The notes: generated by a model from the sequence alone, not told the origin. Numbered from the stretch's first letter, positions 42,749 to 53,113 are shown. The stretch: 64,000 nt of DNA from Microcoleus sp. bin48.metabat.b7b8b9.023 (GCF_013299185.1 NZ_JAAFKG010000005.1:138871-202870); one strand, 5' to 3'. Program-made: numbers and translations.

Positions 42749-42776
42749 TCAACTGTCAACTGTCAACTGTCAACTG
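42749..42776. repeat. Heptamer array (four TCAACTG)
   Basis: Four perfect 7-bp units plus TCAA, 28 bp beyond the end of the first TPS gene. It is the same heptamer as at 28111, 30895 (complement) and inside tpsB (60625-60757). The remaining gap 42566-42748 shows nothing else. Confidence 0.88.
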
Positions 42777-42804
42777 TCAATCACCCGCCGTAAAAAACAT
42801 CTTG

Positions 42805-45800
42805 TCAGCGCGACGGACAAAGAGAATTCGATCGAGGATTGGGAGACTCAGCAGCATTACCTGGATTGTATCCAACCAGCGTCACCTCCCCTTTCTCATT
42901 CACCACCCAACCGCGCGCCGGAACTACTTCCCGAGCTTTTTTTTCGCTTTCTTCCTTCGGACTTCTATCCGTTACATCCGTTACATCCCGTATATTGGTC
43001 GTTGCCGAACTTCCTTCTGCTTCCACCCACGGAAACGGCGTTTGTGCGCTGCTGAGGGGATCGTTAGGGCTAGGTGCCACTCCACCGCGACCCGTAACAG
43101 TAAACTCGTTCTGGGCCCCTTGGATACAGGGATTAGCAGCAATTAACGCAGCCGGATTCACCACATTTTGTGGCAGTTCCACCAATCCTTGAGCGGGATT
43201 CACCCCAGCAGCGCTAAATGTTACCGCCCCTTGCAAAGCTGGCCCGCTACTTTGGGAAATCGCAGCGATGTCGCTGCTTGTAAGCAGAGAAGTAGGACTT
43301 ACTTGTAAAGCTGCAAATTGCGCGTCACTGAGATTCAACCTGCTTCTGACTTGTTCGCGCCCCACTGCTGCAAAGCCCAAGACATTGGGGACATTGACAT
43401 TCACGCGGCCACCTTGGGCCGATCGCGCATTCGCAGTAATATCGCTATTTTCCTTGGGTAAAGCAGCCAGAATATTACTGTTAATATTGATATTTCCACC
43501 ATCAGAAATACCAGCATCGGTAGTAATTAGGCTACCACCTCGCAACTGAATGTCTCCTGATTGCAGGTTAATATTTGCTCCCGTACCTGATACTGTCGTG
43601 CCATCAATTATGCTTTTATTATCCAGGGCAATTGAGTTAGCTATAACGTTAATATTGCCAGCCCTACCTGTTCCTGAAGATTGAACATTAACCACTGCAC
43701 TATCCCGAAGAATCAATTGATTAGCATTCAAATTCAACGAGCCTGCATTTCCGGTAGCATTGGAATTAATAGCATTAAACGCCCTACCAGCCGAGGCTTC
43801 AATTCCACTCCTCAACCGACTGTTACTCCCAATACCTTGCACTTTTAAGCGATCGGCATTAATTGTAATATCTCCTGCATTTGCTATACCCAAAGAAGCC
43901 GCAGAAATAACGCCGCCATTCTGCACAGTTAGTTTAGGTGTTGAGAGGCGGATATCTCCACCCCTACCAGAACTTGCAGTTTGAGTAACAAAAGAACTTG
44001 CTACATAGCCCGCATTCCCCAAAAATCTTGACTCGCCACTCACTTCTATAGACTCGGAGGCTCTCACTGTTAAATTTCCTCCAGTCCCCCCACTTGTAGA
44101 AAACATGACTTCGCCAAAAATCGCACCAGTCGTTAAACTAATTGTGGCTCCATTAGAAACACTCAACCGCTTAGTGTCGATGGTAATATCCCCACCTTTT
44201 CCATTCCCATCAAAAGTATTCGTGCCGAGCCGAGTTTGCCCTAAACCTACAGGGAGACTACCCGACAATTCCACAGATTCACTGGCTTTAATCGCAATAT
44301 TCCCCGATGCTCCATCACTAAGGCTGAAGCTGGCAAAGGCACCGCCATCGCGCAGCATTAACCGTTGGGCTTCAACAGTGATGTTTCCGCCTTGACCGGT
44401 GCTTTCGTTCGTTGTTCCGTTATAGAGCGTTGAACTGACGAGTTCGACGGTATTGGCGCGGATAGTCAGATTTCCGCCATTCCCAGCACCAAAGGTGGGA
44501 GCACCGGCAACTACCCCATTGCTCATCAACAGCCGTCCGGCTTCAATGTTAATGTCCCCGGCGGCTCCACTGCCAATAGTGCTAGTAAACAAAACAATTT
44601 GCGAAATAAAGGGGTTCCCTGTTCCAGATGTCTGAAAATTTTCTGTAAGCTGCTGATAGCCCTCAATTCCTAGACCGATCATTTCTACCAAGTCAGTAGC
44701 GCGAATATTAACATTGCTCCCTTTCCCCTCTCCCAGTGTAGAGGCGAAAATTTGCGAGCCCCGATCTAATCGTAAGTTTTGGGCATTGATGTCAATGCCT
44801 CTGCCATCTATATTTCCTAGTGTTAAGCCATAAATTCCTGAACTACTGAGAGTGACATTTCCACCCCTGATGTCAATTCTTCCACCTCCTAATCCGCTGG
44901 TATTTATCAATGCACTGTTCATGTCAATATTGCCGAAGTTCTGAATATTGCTATAGTTTAAATTCAGACCTAAAGCTGTTGGTTCAAATTGCACTAAACC
45001 TGGATTTTTGACGCTTCCCAGAAGAATTTGTCCGCTACTGGCGGTAGCGATTCCCCCGTCGAATTGGATATTTCCGCCTACTAGCGCTAAGGTTTGACCG
45101 GGGTCTACTGCTAAACCAATATTCTTAAAAATTGGTACGGGTAAGGGAATGTCAGGCGGTGATGGGTTAGGAGCAATTGACTGATTGACAATTGTGCCAG
45201 GATTATCTCGAAATCTCAAACCCACAGGAATATTAATCGCTAATAATGGCACGGCATTAGAATTAGCTGCACTAAATTCAAAGCCGTTCTCAAAGATAAC
45301 CCCGCTACCAGTTGAACCAATAAATGAAGCGCGTAAGTCTAACCTCGCATTGGGGCCAAAGACAATTCCTTTGGGATTAAGTAAAAATAAATTGGCATTG
45401 CCTTGCACTCCCAACACCCCTAAAATATTGGAAGGATTACTCCCAGTAACACGGGTGAAAATATTGGCAATCCCATTAGGATTATCAAAATAGGTAGCGC
45501 GTCCTTCACCTACATTAAATTCTCGGAAACTGTGAAAGAGATTAGAGCCGCGAGTTGCACCGCCAGTGATTCTATCTGAGGGTAAATTGTTGATAGTGTC
45601 GGGAACAGTGCGCGAACTTTCTGCTCCCAAGCTGCTGTCGGGGACGATTTGGGCGATCGCACTTTCAGCAAACAGACACAGGTAAAAAAATGCAAATAAT
45701 ATCAAGTTCCGTCGATTGACCGCAACAAGAAGCAAGGTTCGTAGTGTGGACTTTAGTCCGCAGAATAAGAGCGGACTAAAGTCCGCACTACGAACAGTTT

Positions 45801-45948
45801 TTGTTATCGTAATTGACCGATCGCACTCTAAAAGGTAAATCACTCTTGAACTATAGTATTTGTCTCGGTCTTTGAGTTCATTAATTTGGCAAATCTGCCA
45901 TAAGTAGAGATATTGGAAAATCATAATCAACCTATTGTTAGCTAACAT
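42805..45948 (-). CDS. TpsA exoprotein 1 (filamentous-hemagglutinin-type TPS domain)
   Basis: Up to 1047 residues. The TPS domain has 'GSNLFHSFREFNVGEGRATY', 'NLFLLNPKGIVFGPNARLDL' and 'LRASFIGSTG'. A beta-helix follows, with blocks such as 'GGNLTIRANTVELVSS' and 'GAGGNI'-like turns. The C-terminal block 'REVVPARGWVVNEKGEVTLV' is shared with the two neighbours. A plausible signal peptide, 'LILFAFFYLCLFAESAIAQ', starts only at about residue 80. The preceding residues include 'SADFSPLLFCGLKSTLRT', which is a translated TTCGTAGT palindrome, so the true start is unclear and could be a TTG near 45733. It is probably exported by a TpsB; no enzymatic domain is seen. Adhesion or aggregation is the usual role of this family. 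Confidence 0.88.
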   Translation of the reverse strand: MLANNRLIMIFQYLYLWQICQINELKDRDKYYSSRVIYLLECDRSITITKTVRSADFSPLLFCGLKSTLRTLLLVAVNRRNLILFAFFYLCLFAESAIAQIVPDSSLGAESSRTVPDTINNLPSDRITGGATRGSNLFHSFREFNVGEGRATYFDNPNGIANIFTRVTGSNPSNILGVLGVQGNANLFLLNPKGIVFGPNARLDLRASFIGSTGSGVIFENGFEFSAANSNAVPLLAINIPVGLRFRDNPGTIVNQSIAPNPSPPDIPLPVPIFKNIGLAVDPGQTLALVGGNIQFDGGIATASSGQILLGSVKNPGLVQFEPTALGLNLNYSNIQNFGNIDMNSALINTSGLGGGRIDIRGGNVTLSSSGIYGLTLGNIDGRGIDINAQNLRLDRGSQIFASTLGEGKGSNVNIRATDLVEMIGLGIEGYQQLTENFQTSGTGNPFISQIVLFTSTIGSGAAGDINIEAGRLLMSNGVVAGAPTFGAGNGGNLTIRANTVELVSSTLYNGTTNESTGQGGNITVEAQRLMLRDGGAFASFSLSDGASGNIAIKASESVELSGSLPVGLGQTRLGTNTFDGNGKGGDITIDTKRLSVSNGATISLTTGAIFGEVMFSTSGGTGGNLTVRASESIEVSGESRFLGNAGYVASSFVTQTASSGRGGDIRLSTPKLTVQNGGVISAASLGIANAGDITINADRLKVQGIGSNSRLRSGIEASAGRAFNAINSNATGNAGSLNLNANQLILRDSAVVNVQSSGTGRAGNINVIANSIALDNKSIIDGTTVSGTGANINLQSGDIQLRGGSLITTDAGISDGGNININSNILAALPKENSDITANARSAQGGRVNVNVPNVLGFAAVGREQVRSRLNLSDAQFAALQVSPTSLLTSSDIAAISQSSGPALQGAVTFSAAGVNPAQGLVELPQNVVNPAALIAANPCIQGAQNEFTVTGRGGVAPSPNDPLSSAQTPFPWVEAEGSSATTNIRDVTDVTDRSPKEESEKKAREVVPARGWVVNEKGEVTLVGYNPGNAAESPNPRSNSLCPSR

Positions 45949-45985
45949 TCGGTCATAAAATTTCTAGCATTTGCCCTGTTTGTAG

Positions 45986-48900
45986 TTATCGAGGCTGACA
46001 AACAGAATCAGGACGCCTCGTGCGCTGTGGAAATTGACCCGCAGCTTCCACAGCCACCAGCGTAACTTCCCCTTTCTCATTCATCACCCAGCCTTGAGCA
46101 GGAACAACTTCCCGATCGGGAATTTCCGCGAATTCCCTTCTGACTTCTGACTTCTGACTCCTTTGTTGCTCTTCTATTTCTATCCACGGAAATGGTGTTT
46201 CTGCGCTAGCCAGAGAATCATTGGGGCTGGGCGGCACTCCCCCCCGACCAGTAACAGTAAACTCGTTATCGGCTCCTTCAATGCAGGGATTTGCCGCAAT
46301 TAACGCAGCCGGATTCACCACATTTTGCGGCAATTCTACCAAACCTTGAGCGGGATTCACCCCAGAAGAACTAAATGTAACAGTACCTTGCAAAGCCGGG
46401 CCTGCACTTTGAGAAATCGCGGCGATGTCGCTACTCTCAAGCAGAGATGTTGGGCTCACTTGCAAAGCTGCAAATTGGGTGTCAGTGAGATTCAACCTGC
46501 TTCTGACTTGTTCGCGGCCGACTGCTGCAAAGCCCAAGACATTCGGGACATTAACATTGACGCGGCCGCCGCCTGCGGTGCGGGCGTTGGCGGTGATGTC
46601 GCTGTTTTCTTGGGGGAGGGCGAGCAAAGTATTGCTATTAATATTGATATTGCCACCTTCAGAAGTACCCGCATCGGTGGTAATTCGACTCCCGCGGCGC
46701 AATTGGATGTCTCGTGCTTGCAGGTTAATATTTGCTCCGACACCGGATACACTTCTGCCATCAATGCTGCCTTTGTTGTCAAGGCCGATCGCATTTGCGA
46801 CAATATTGATATTACCAGCGCGCCCGGTTCCCAAAGCTTGCACCGTCACATTGCCTTCATTCCGGACAATCAATCGATCGACATTTAGGTTCACCGAACC
46901 TGCATTTGCCGTAGCATTGGGATTATCACCCGTCGCCTTGCCAACGGAAGCATCAATAGAACTGTTAAAACGAGGATTACCTAAACTACCATTTACTTCG
47001 ATGCGATCGGCATTAATCGTAATATCCCCCACGTTTCCTTTACCCGAAGAATTAGAAGAAATGAAGCCCCCATCCCGCAGAATCAGGTTTCGCGTGTCAA
47101 TGCGGATATCCCCGGCCCGGCTAGAACTAATTGTTCCAGAGGAAAAAGCACTAGCAACTTGATTCCCATTGCTCAAAACTTCAGAAATACCTGCAATTTC
47201 TACTGATTCGCTAGCCCTAACAGTTAAGTTTCCTCCTGGGCCCCCATTCGTAGAGAAGATAACCCCGCCAACCGAAACACCGCTGCCCAAGGTGAATGCC
47301 GAGCCCCCAGAAAGACTCAGCCGTTTTGTATCGACAGTGATATCTCCCGCCTTTCCGGTAGAGCCGATGGTAAGCGTGCTGATGCCGCTTGCGACAGCAG
47401 TTTGAGAAATGGTGTTCGACAATTGTACCGATTCAGCAGCTTTAATTGTGATATTTCCCGATCGGGCAGCGTTGTAGCTAGTGCTAGCGAGAATAGCACC
47501 ATCCCGCAGGATCAATCTTTCGACATCAACGGTGATATTTCCTGCCGCACCGGTACTCCCTTTAGTTGTTGCGTTGTTGCTCCCAGAACCCTGCATCTCA
47601 AAAGTATTAGCACGGATGCTTAAATTTCCACCATTTCCGGCACCAAAAGCTATGCTGCCAAATATTGCCCCATCCCGCATCAGCAGGCGTCCAGTATCGA
47701 TTTTAATGTCTCCGGCTGCTCCAGGGCCAGCAGTAGCATTAAGCAACACAAAGTTCGGAGCTAATGGGTCGATTAGTCCCGATACCAGATATTTAACTAC
47801 ACTCTGTTGAAAGCCCTCAATTCCCTGCCCGCCGATTTCTATTGCATCAGCAGCGCGCAAATTGATATTACCTCCAGCACCATCTCCTAAAGTGAAAGTA
47901 GACAATTGCGTCCCGTTTTGCACTTGCAACTTTTGGGCGTCTATATCAATACCTTTTCCATCAATATTTCCGAAGGTGATCGCATATATTCGTGCAGCAT
48001 TGATGCCGATATTTCCACCTTTGAGTTCTACTCTACCGCCACCTATTCCACTCGTGTTAATCAGCGTACTATTGGATATTTGAATATTGCCAAAGTTTTG
48101 AATGTTGCCATAATTTAAACTTAAACTCCCCTGCTGTGAACTCGATGTCAGTGCCAAATCTACTAAACCGGGACTAGCTACGCTACCGAGCAAAATTTGT
48201 CCGCCACTAGCAGTTAAATTGCCGCCTGGGATTTGGATGTCGCCGCCAATCAAGGCTAAAGTTTGACCCTTGTCTACTGCTAAGCCTACTCTTTCTGTAA
48301 TCGGAATCGGTACGGGAGATGTTGCGGGGAGATTGACTGTTCCTGTAGCCGTGGATTGATTGACAATTGTACCGGGATTGTCTCTAAATCTCAGACCAAC
48401 TGGAATATTAACTGTTAACAGCGGGGATGTTTGCCCTGTGGTGCTGCTGAATTCAAAGCCGTTATTAAATACAATACTGTCAGCCGTTGAAGCGACAAAT
48501 GAACCGCGCAAATCTAACCGAGCGTTGGGGCCGAAAATAAGTCCTCTGGGATTGATTAAAAATAAGTTGGCATTACCTTGGACTCCGAGGGTTCCTAAAA
48601 TATTTGAGGGTTGCCCGCCCGTGACGCGGGTGAAAATGTTAGAAATATTGCTGGGATTTGCAAAATAAGCTCCCTCTCCAATTTTTATATTGAATTCTCG
48701 GAAACTGTGAAATAGATTAGAGCCGCGAGTGGCGCCGCCAGTGATTCGATTTGAGGGTAAGTTGTTGATTGTATCTGGTACCAGGCGAGAACTTTCGGCA
48801 CCTAAAGTGCTGTCGGGGACGATTTGGGCGATCGCACTTTCAGCAAACAGACACAGGTAAAAGAATGCAAATAATATCAGGTTCCGTCGATTGACGGCAA

Positions 48901-49093
48901 CAAGAAGCAAGGTTCGTAGTGCGGACTTTAGTCCGCTCTTATTCTGCGGACTAAAGTCCGCACTACAAACCTTTTTAATGTAAATCACTCTTGAACTATA
49001 GTATTTGTCTCGGTCTTGGAGTTCATTAATTTGGCAAATCTGCCATAAGTAGAGATATTGGAAAATCATAATCAACCTATTGTTAGCTAACAT
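45986..49093 (-). CDS. TpsA exoprotein 2
   Basis: Up to 1035 residues, paralogous to its neighbours. The first 30 residues ('MLANNRLIMIFQYLYLWQIC') and the 37-bp upstream spacer nearly match those of TpsA 1. A translated palindrome ('VCSADFSPQNKSGLKSALRT') again separates them from the signal peptide 'FAFFYLCLFAESAIAQ'. The TPS domain has 'NLFLINPRGLIFGPNARLDL', and a beta-helix follows. From 'PLLTVNIPVGLRFRDNPGTI' through 'SPVPIPITERVGLAVDKGQT', and again over the last 150 residues, it is almost identical to TpsA 3, so the pair looks like a recent tandem duplication with conversion. Start uncertain for the same reason as TpsA 1. Confidence 0.88.
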   Translation of the reverse strand: MLANNRLIMIFQYLYLWQICQINELQDRDKYYSSRVIYIKKVCSADFSPQNKSGLKSALRTLLLVAVNRRNLILFAFFYLCLFAESAIAQIVPDSTLGAESSRLVPDTINNLPSNRITGGATRGSNLFHSFREFNIKIGEGAYFANPSNISNIFTRVTGGQPSNILGTLGVQGNANLFLINPRGLIFGPNARLDLRGSFVASTADSIVFNNGFEFSSTTGQTSPLLTVNIPVGLRFRDNPGTIVNQSTATGTVNLPATSPVPIPITERVGLAVDKGQTLALIGGDIQIPGGNLTASGGQILLGSVASPGLVDLALTSSSQQGSLSLNYGNIQNFGNIQISNSTLINTSGIGGGRVELKGGNIGINAARIYAITFGNIDGKGIDIDAQKLQVQNGTQLSTFTLGDGAGGNINLRAADAIEIGGQGIEGFQQSVVKYLVSGLIDPLAPNFVLLNATAGPGAAGDIKIDTGRLLMRDGAIFGSIAFGAGNGGNLSIRANTFEMQGSGSNNATTKGSTGAAGNITVDVERLILRDGAILASTSYNAARSGNITIKAAESVQLSNTISQTAVASGISTLTIGSTGKAGDITVDTKRLSLSGGSAFTLGSGVSVGGVIFSTNGGPGGNLTVRASESVEIAGISEVLSNGNQVASAFSSGTISSSRAGDIRIDTRNLILRDGGFISSNSSGKGNVGDITINADRIEVNGSLGNPRFNSSIDASVGKATGDNPNATANAGSVNLNVDRLIVRNEGNVTVQALGTGRAGNINIVANAIGLDNKGSIDGRSVSGVGANINLQARDIQLRRGSRITTDAGTSEGGNININSNTLLALPQENSDITANARTAGGGRVNVNVPNVLGFAAVGREQVRSRLNLTDTQFAALQVSPTSLLESSDIAAISQSAGPALQGTVTFSSSGVNPAQGLVELPQNVVNPAALIAANPCIEGADNEFTVTGRGGVPPSPNDSLASAETPFPWIEIEEQQRSQKSEVRREFAEIPDREVVPAQGWVMNEKGEVTLVAVEAAGQFPQRTRRPDSVCQPR

Positions 49094-49130
49094 TCGGTCA
49101 TAAAATTTCTAGCATTTGCCCTATTTGTAG

Positions 49131-52037
49131 TTATCGAGGCTGACAAACAGAATCAGGACGCCTCGTGCGCTGTGGAAATTGACCCGCAGCTTCCACAGCC
49201 ACCAGCGTAACTTCCCCTTTCTCATTCATCACCCAGCCTTGAGCAGGAACAACTTCCCGATCGGGAATTTCCGCGAATTCCCTTCTGACTTCTGACTTCT
49301 GACTCCTTTGTTGCTCTTCTATTTCTATCCACGGAAATGGTGTTTCTGCGCTAGCCAGAGAATCATTGGGGCTGGGCGGCACTCCCCCCCGACCAGTAAC
49401 AGTAAACTCGTTATCGGCTCCTTCAATGCAGGGATTAGCAGCAATTAATGCAGCCGGATTCACCACATTTTGCGGCAATTCTACCAAACCTTGAGCGGGA
49501 TTCACCCCAGAAGAACTAAAAGTAACAGTACCTTGCAAAGCCGGGCCTGCACTTTGAGAAATCGCGGCGATGTCGCTACTTTTAAGCAGAGATGTTGGAC
49601 TGACTTGCAAAGCTGCAAATTGCGCGTCACTGAGATTCAACCTGCTTCTGACTTGTTCGCGGCCCGCTGCTGTAAAGCCAAAAACACTGGGAACATTGAC
49701 ATTGACGCGGCCGCCACCTGCGGTGCGGGCGTTGGCGGTGATGTCGCTATTTTCTTGGGGTAGGGCGACTAGAATCTGGCTGTTGAGATTGATGTTACCG
49801 CCGTCGGAATTACCTGCATCGGTAGTAATCCGGCTGCCGCGCCGCAAGGAGATGCTTTGTGCTTGCAGGTTAATATTTGCACCCGTACCGGATACAGTTG
49901 TGCCGTCAATGCTGCTTTTGGTGTCAAGGGAAATTGCATCTGCGACAACATTGATATTACCAGCCCGTCCGGTTCCCCTAGCCTGCACCGTGACTGTAGC
50001 GCCATCCCGAACTATCAATTGACGGGTATTAAGATTCAGCTCGCCAGCATTCGCCGTCGGGTTGGGACTATTAATCGGGAACCGGCTGCCGACAGAAGCA
50101 TCAATTGAACTGACAGATAAACCGTTATTGCTGATGCCACTAACTTCAATGCGATCGGCATTAATAGTAACATCACCTCCATGTCCAGCACCAAAAGATC
50201 TCGTAGAAATTAGCCCCCCATCCCGCACCACCAACCTCGGCGTATCGACGCGGATATTCCCGCCCCGACTTGAACTCAAAGTTGCAGAACTCAGCGCACT
50301 ATCAGTGCGATTCCCGCTAGTCAAAACAGGAGAAATTCCTGTAATTTCCACTGACTCGCTGGCCCTAACTGTTAAGTTTCCCGCCGGCCCGCCGTTCCTA
50401 GAAAACAGAAAGCCCACTAATATACCTGTTCCTAATGTAAAAGCAGAACCGTCCTCAAGGCGCAAGCGCTTGGTATCAACCGTAATATCCCCTGCTCTGC
50501 CGCTAGAACCGATACTGAGAGTGCTGATTCCAGTTGATATAGCAGTTCTGCTACTGGAGTTGGAAAGTTCTACCGATTCAGCAGCTTTTACAGTGATATT
50601 TCCCGACGGCCCGTTACTGTAACTCGTGCTGCCGAGAAGGGAACCATCGCGCATAATTAACCGCCCAACATCAAGGTTGATGCTTCCTCCGGCACCGCTA
50701 CTATCTTTAGCTGTGGCGTTGTTGACTCCAGAACTCGCAATTTCAAAAGTGTTGGCGCGGATATTCAGATTGCCGCCATTTCCAGCACCTAAAGTAATGC
50801 CGCTACCTACTACCCCATCGCGCATGAGCAGCCGTCCGGTATCGATGTTGACGCTTCCCCCATTTCCAGCGCCAGCAGTACCGTTAAAAAACATAAACTT
50901 AGGGTCGTAGGGGTCAACTGTTCCTGATATGAGATATTTAATTACAATTTGTTGAAAGCCATCAATTCCCTGCCCGCTCATTTCTACCGAATCAGCAGCG
51001 CGCAAATTAATATTACCTCCAGCACCATCTCCTAAAGTGAAAGTAGACAATTGCGTCCCGTTTTGCACTTGCAACTTTTGGGCATCTATCTCAATACCTT
51101 TTCCATCAATATTTCCGAAGGTAATCGCATATATTCGTGCAGCATTGATGCCGATATTTCCACCTTTGAGTTCTACTCTACCGCCACCTATTCCACTCGT
51201 GTTAATCAGCGTACCGTTGGATATTTGAATATTCCCAAAGTTTTGAATCTTGCTATAATTTAAACTTAAACTCCCCTGCTGTGAACTCGATGTCAGTGCC
51301 AAATCTACTAAACCGGGACTAGCTACGCTACCGAGCAAAATTTGTCCGCCGCTCGCGGTTAAATTGCCACCTGGGATTTGGATGTCGCCGCCAATCAGTG
51401 CTAAAGTTTGACCCTTGTCTACTGCTAAGCCTACTCTTTCTGTAATCGGAATCGGTACGGGAGATGTTGCGGGGAGATTGACTGTTCCTGTAGCCGTGGA
51501 TTGATTGACAATTGTACCGGGATTGTCTCTAAATCTCAGACCAACTGGAATATTAACTGTTAACAGCGGGGATGTTTGCCCTGTGGTGCTGCTGAATTCA
51601 AAGCCGTTATTAAATACAATACTGTCAGCCGTTGAAGCGACAAATGAACCGCGCAAATCTAACCTTGCATTGGGGCCGAAGACAATTCCTTTCGGGTTGA
51701 TTAAAAATAAGTTGGCATTGCCTTGGACTCCGAGGGTTCCTAAAATATTTGAGGGTTGCCCGCCCGTGACGCGGGTGAAGATGTTAGCAATTCCGCTGGG
51801 ATTTTCAAAATAAGCTCCCCGCCCTTCACCGATGTTGAATTCGCGGAAACTGTGAAACAAGTTAGAGCCGCGAGTTGCGCCTCCTGAAATGCGATCTGAG
51901 GGTAAGTTGTTGATTGTATCCGGTACAAGGCGCGAACTTTCGGCACCTAAAGTGCTGTCGGGGACGATTTGCCCGATCGCACTTGCGGGAGATAGCAACA
52001 GGAAGACAAACAGTAGGGAGTAATGCAAGCGAGACAT
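49131..52037 (-). CDS. TpsA exoprotein 3
   Basis: 968 residues with a clean signal peptide at the very N-terminus ('MSRLHYSLLFVFLLLSPASA') and then 'IGQIVPDSTLGAESSRLVPD'. This is probably the ancestral arrangement. The TPS domain 'NLFLINPKGIVFGPNARLDL' is followed by a right-handed beta-helix and the shared tail 'REVVPAQGWVMNEKGEVTLV' ending in 'RPDSVCQPR'. It is first in transcription order of the three genes. It is expected to cross the inner membrane by Sec and the outer membrane through a TpsB. Function is probably surface adhesion; no catalytic domain is visible. Confidence 0.92.
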   Translation of the reverse strand: MSRLHYSLLFVFLLLSPASAIGQIVPDSTLGAESSRLVPDTINNLPSDRISGGATRGSNLFHSFREFNIGEGRGAYFENPSGIANIFTRVTGGQPSNILGTLGVQGNANLFLINPKGIVFGPNARLDLRGSFVASTADSIVFNNGFEFSSTTGQTSPLLTVNIPVGLRFRDNPGTIVNQSTATGTVNLPATSPVPIPITERVGLAVDKGQTLALIGGDIQIPGGNLTASGGQILLGSVASPGLVDLALTSSSQQGSLSLNYSKIQNFGNIQISNGTLINTSGIGGGRVELKGGNIGINAARIYAITFGNIDGKGIEIDAQKLQVQNGTQLSTFTLGDGAGGNINLRAADSVEMSGQGIDGFQQIVIKYLISGTVDPYDPKFMFFNGTAGAGNGGSVNIDTGRLLMRDGVVGSGITLGAGNGGNLNIRANTFEIASSGVNNATAKDSSGAGGSINLDVGRLIMRDGSLLGSTSYSNGPSGNITVKAAESVELSNSSSRTAISTGISTLSIGSSGRAGDITVDTKRLRLEDGSAFTLGTGILVGFLFSRNGGPAGNLTVRASESVEITGISPVLTSGNRTDSALSSATLSSSRGGNIRVDTPRLVVRDGGLISTRSFGAGHGGDVTINADRIEVSGISNNGLSVSSIDASVGSRFPINSPNPTANAGELNLNTRQLIVRDGATVTVQARGTGRAGNINVVADAISLDTKSSIDGTTVSGTGANINLQAQSISLRRGSRITTDAGNSDGGNINLNSQILVALPQENSDITANARTAGGGRVNVNVPSVFGFTAAGREQVRSRLNLSDAQFAALQVSPTSLLKSSDIAAISQSAGPALQGTVTFSSSGVNPAQGLVELPQNVVNPAALIAANPCIEGADNEFTVTGRGGVPPSPNDSLASAETPFPWIEIEEQQRSQKSEVRREFAEIPDREVVPAQGWVMNEKGEVTLVAVEAAGQFPQRTRRPDSVCQPR

Positions 52038-52088
52038 AAAAAACTCTTTTTAGGATAAAGTCGATCGGTGTAAGCTCATCTCGTTTCT

Positions 52089-52706
52089 CTAAAGGTTTTG
52101 CATTTGGCTGCTAAGCACAATTTGCTCTACAGTGATTTCTAGTTCGGGAAAAGTTTTAGAGATAATGCGCTCACTACCTGTAAAACTTTGAACGGAATAG
52201 CGGTCATTTTCCAAAGAGTAAACGAAAACTGTGGGAATTTTGGGATTACCCAAATAAGCCCTAGAAGCGAGGGCTAAATAATCCACAATCCAATACTCAC
52301 AAATGCCTAGCCGTTGATACTCATCTAACTTATCAACATAGTCGTCTTCCCAGTTAGTTGAAGTAACTTCTACTGCTAATTGGATAGGTTCGATCAGGGC
52401 TCCGTAGCCGCGGACATTGGTATTCCATACTGATGCCTTGACTACGCCGACATCAGGATTTCTTCCTTGCTCTTGTCCAGAAGCTGTTACAGTTCTGAAA
52501 ACTATATCTTTGTCAACGATATAGTCAAGTTCCAAGCGCTCGCTTTCTCTGTCGAAAGACTTAACAAGATATCGTGCTACGTTTTTATGGGCTCTGGTTG
52601 CTTCCACTTTGACAATCTCTCCATTTACAAGTTCGTAGATGCCCGATCCGTCTGGGTACTTTTCGAGAAACTCTACAAATGTTAGTTTAGTTTTTGTCTG
52701 AACCAT
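52089..52706 (-). CDS. Uma2-family restriction-like endonuclease
   Basis: 205 residues of the PD-(D/E)XK superfamily: 'LTFVEFLEKYPDGSGIYELV' with 'NGEIV', then 'GRNPDVGVVKASVW' (Asp), 'PIQLAVEVTSTNWEDDYVDKLDEY' region with Glu and Lys, and 'GICEYWIVDYLA'. This is the standard Uma2/DUF820 pattern, greatly expanded in cyanobacteria and often near mobile DNA. Function is unproven. It is upstream of, and on the same strand as, the TpsA genes, but its last codon is 51 bp from tpsA 3, so co-transcription is possible. Confidence 0.9.
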   Translation of the reverse strand: MVQTKTKLTFVEFLEKYPDGSGIYELVNGEIVKVEATRAHKNVARYLVKSFDRESERLELDYIVDKDIVFRTVTASGQEQGRNPDVGVVKASVWNTNVRGYGALIEPIQLAVEVTSTNWEDDYVDKLDEYQRLGICEYWIVDYLALASRAYLGNPKIPTVFVYSLENDRYSVQSFTGSERIISKTFPELEITVEQIVLSSQMQNL

Positions 52707-53113
52707 AAGACAAGCCCTCTTGTGTTAACTAGGTTAGGATTTATACCGTTTCCGGTTCCATTATAATTATATATTTGGATCGTATCAGTGCGATCGCGAT
52801 CCAAGTAGCGATCGAGACCGCCAGTTAATAAAATTTGACCGCCAGCGCTAAAGATGTGAGAAATTTATCAAAGGTTTTGAATGTAATATCGTTGACCGTT
52901 GCACGATCGCGATTTAACCACAGAGAACACAGAGAACACAGAGGAAGATAAGAGAGATGAATACAGGACGATGCTACCGGATTTGATCTAACTCAGAGGA
53001 GGAAGAGTCATGAGTTTGAATGAGTTACCGGGATCGGATCTAATTCTACCTGGTCATGGAGAACGCAATCGTTCATACTAGATGGTAGACACCTTCAATC
53101 TTAGGAGCCGTCT
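52707..53113. other. 407-bp gap with remnants of a dispersed element
   Basis: 'ATACCGTTTCCGGTTCCATT' (about 52743) and 'AACCACAGAGAACACAGAG' to 'CTACCGGATTTGATCT' (about 52917-52990) match the two ends of the 104-bp element that splits brnT at 63553. This may therefore be a longer relative. In the middle, the complementary strand could read 'SAGGQILLTGGLDRYLDRDR', a possible scrap of a TPS-type gene (about 52780-52860). No intact gene. Confidence 0.5.

Noticed and set aside
49470..50622. Several + strand frames of 90-190 codons opposite the TpsA genes (also at 46325-47162 and 43268-44635)
   Set aside because: Nearly identical frames appear opposite all three paralogues because of duplication; they lack start signals and family motifs.
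52780..52860. A further TPS-type gene on the minus strand
   Set aside because: Only about 20 residues resemble the family and stops lie on both sides; at most a remnant.
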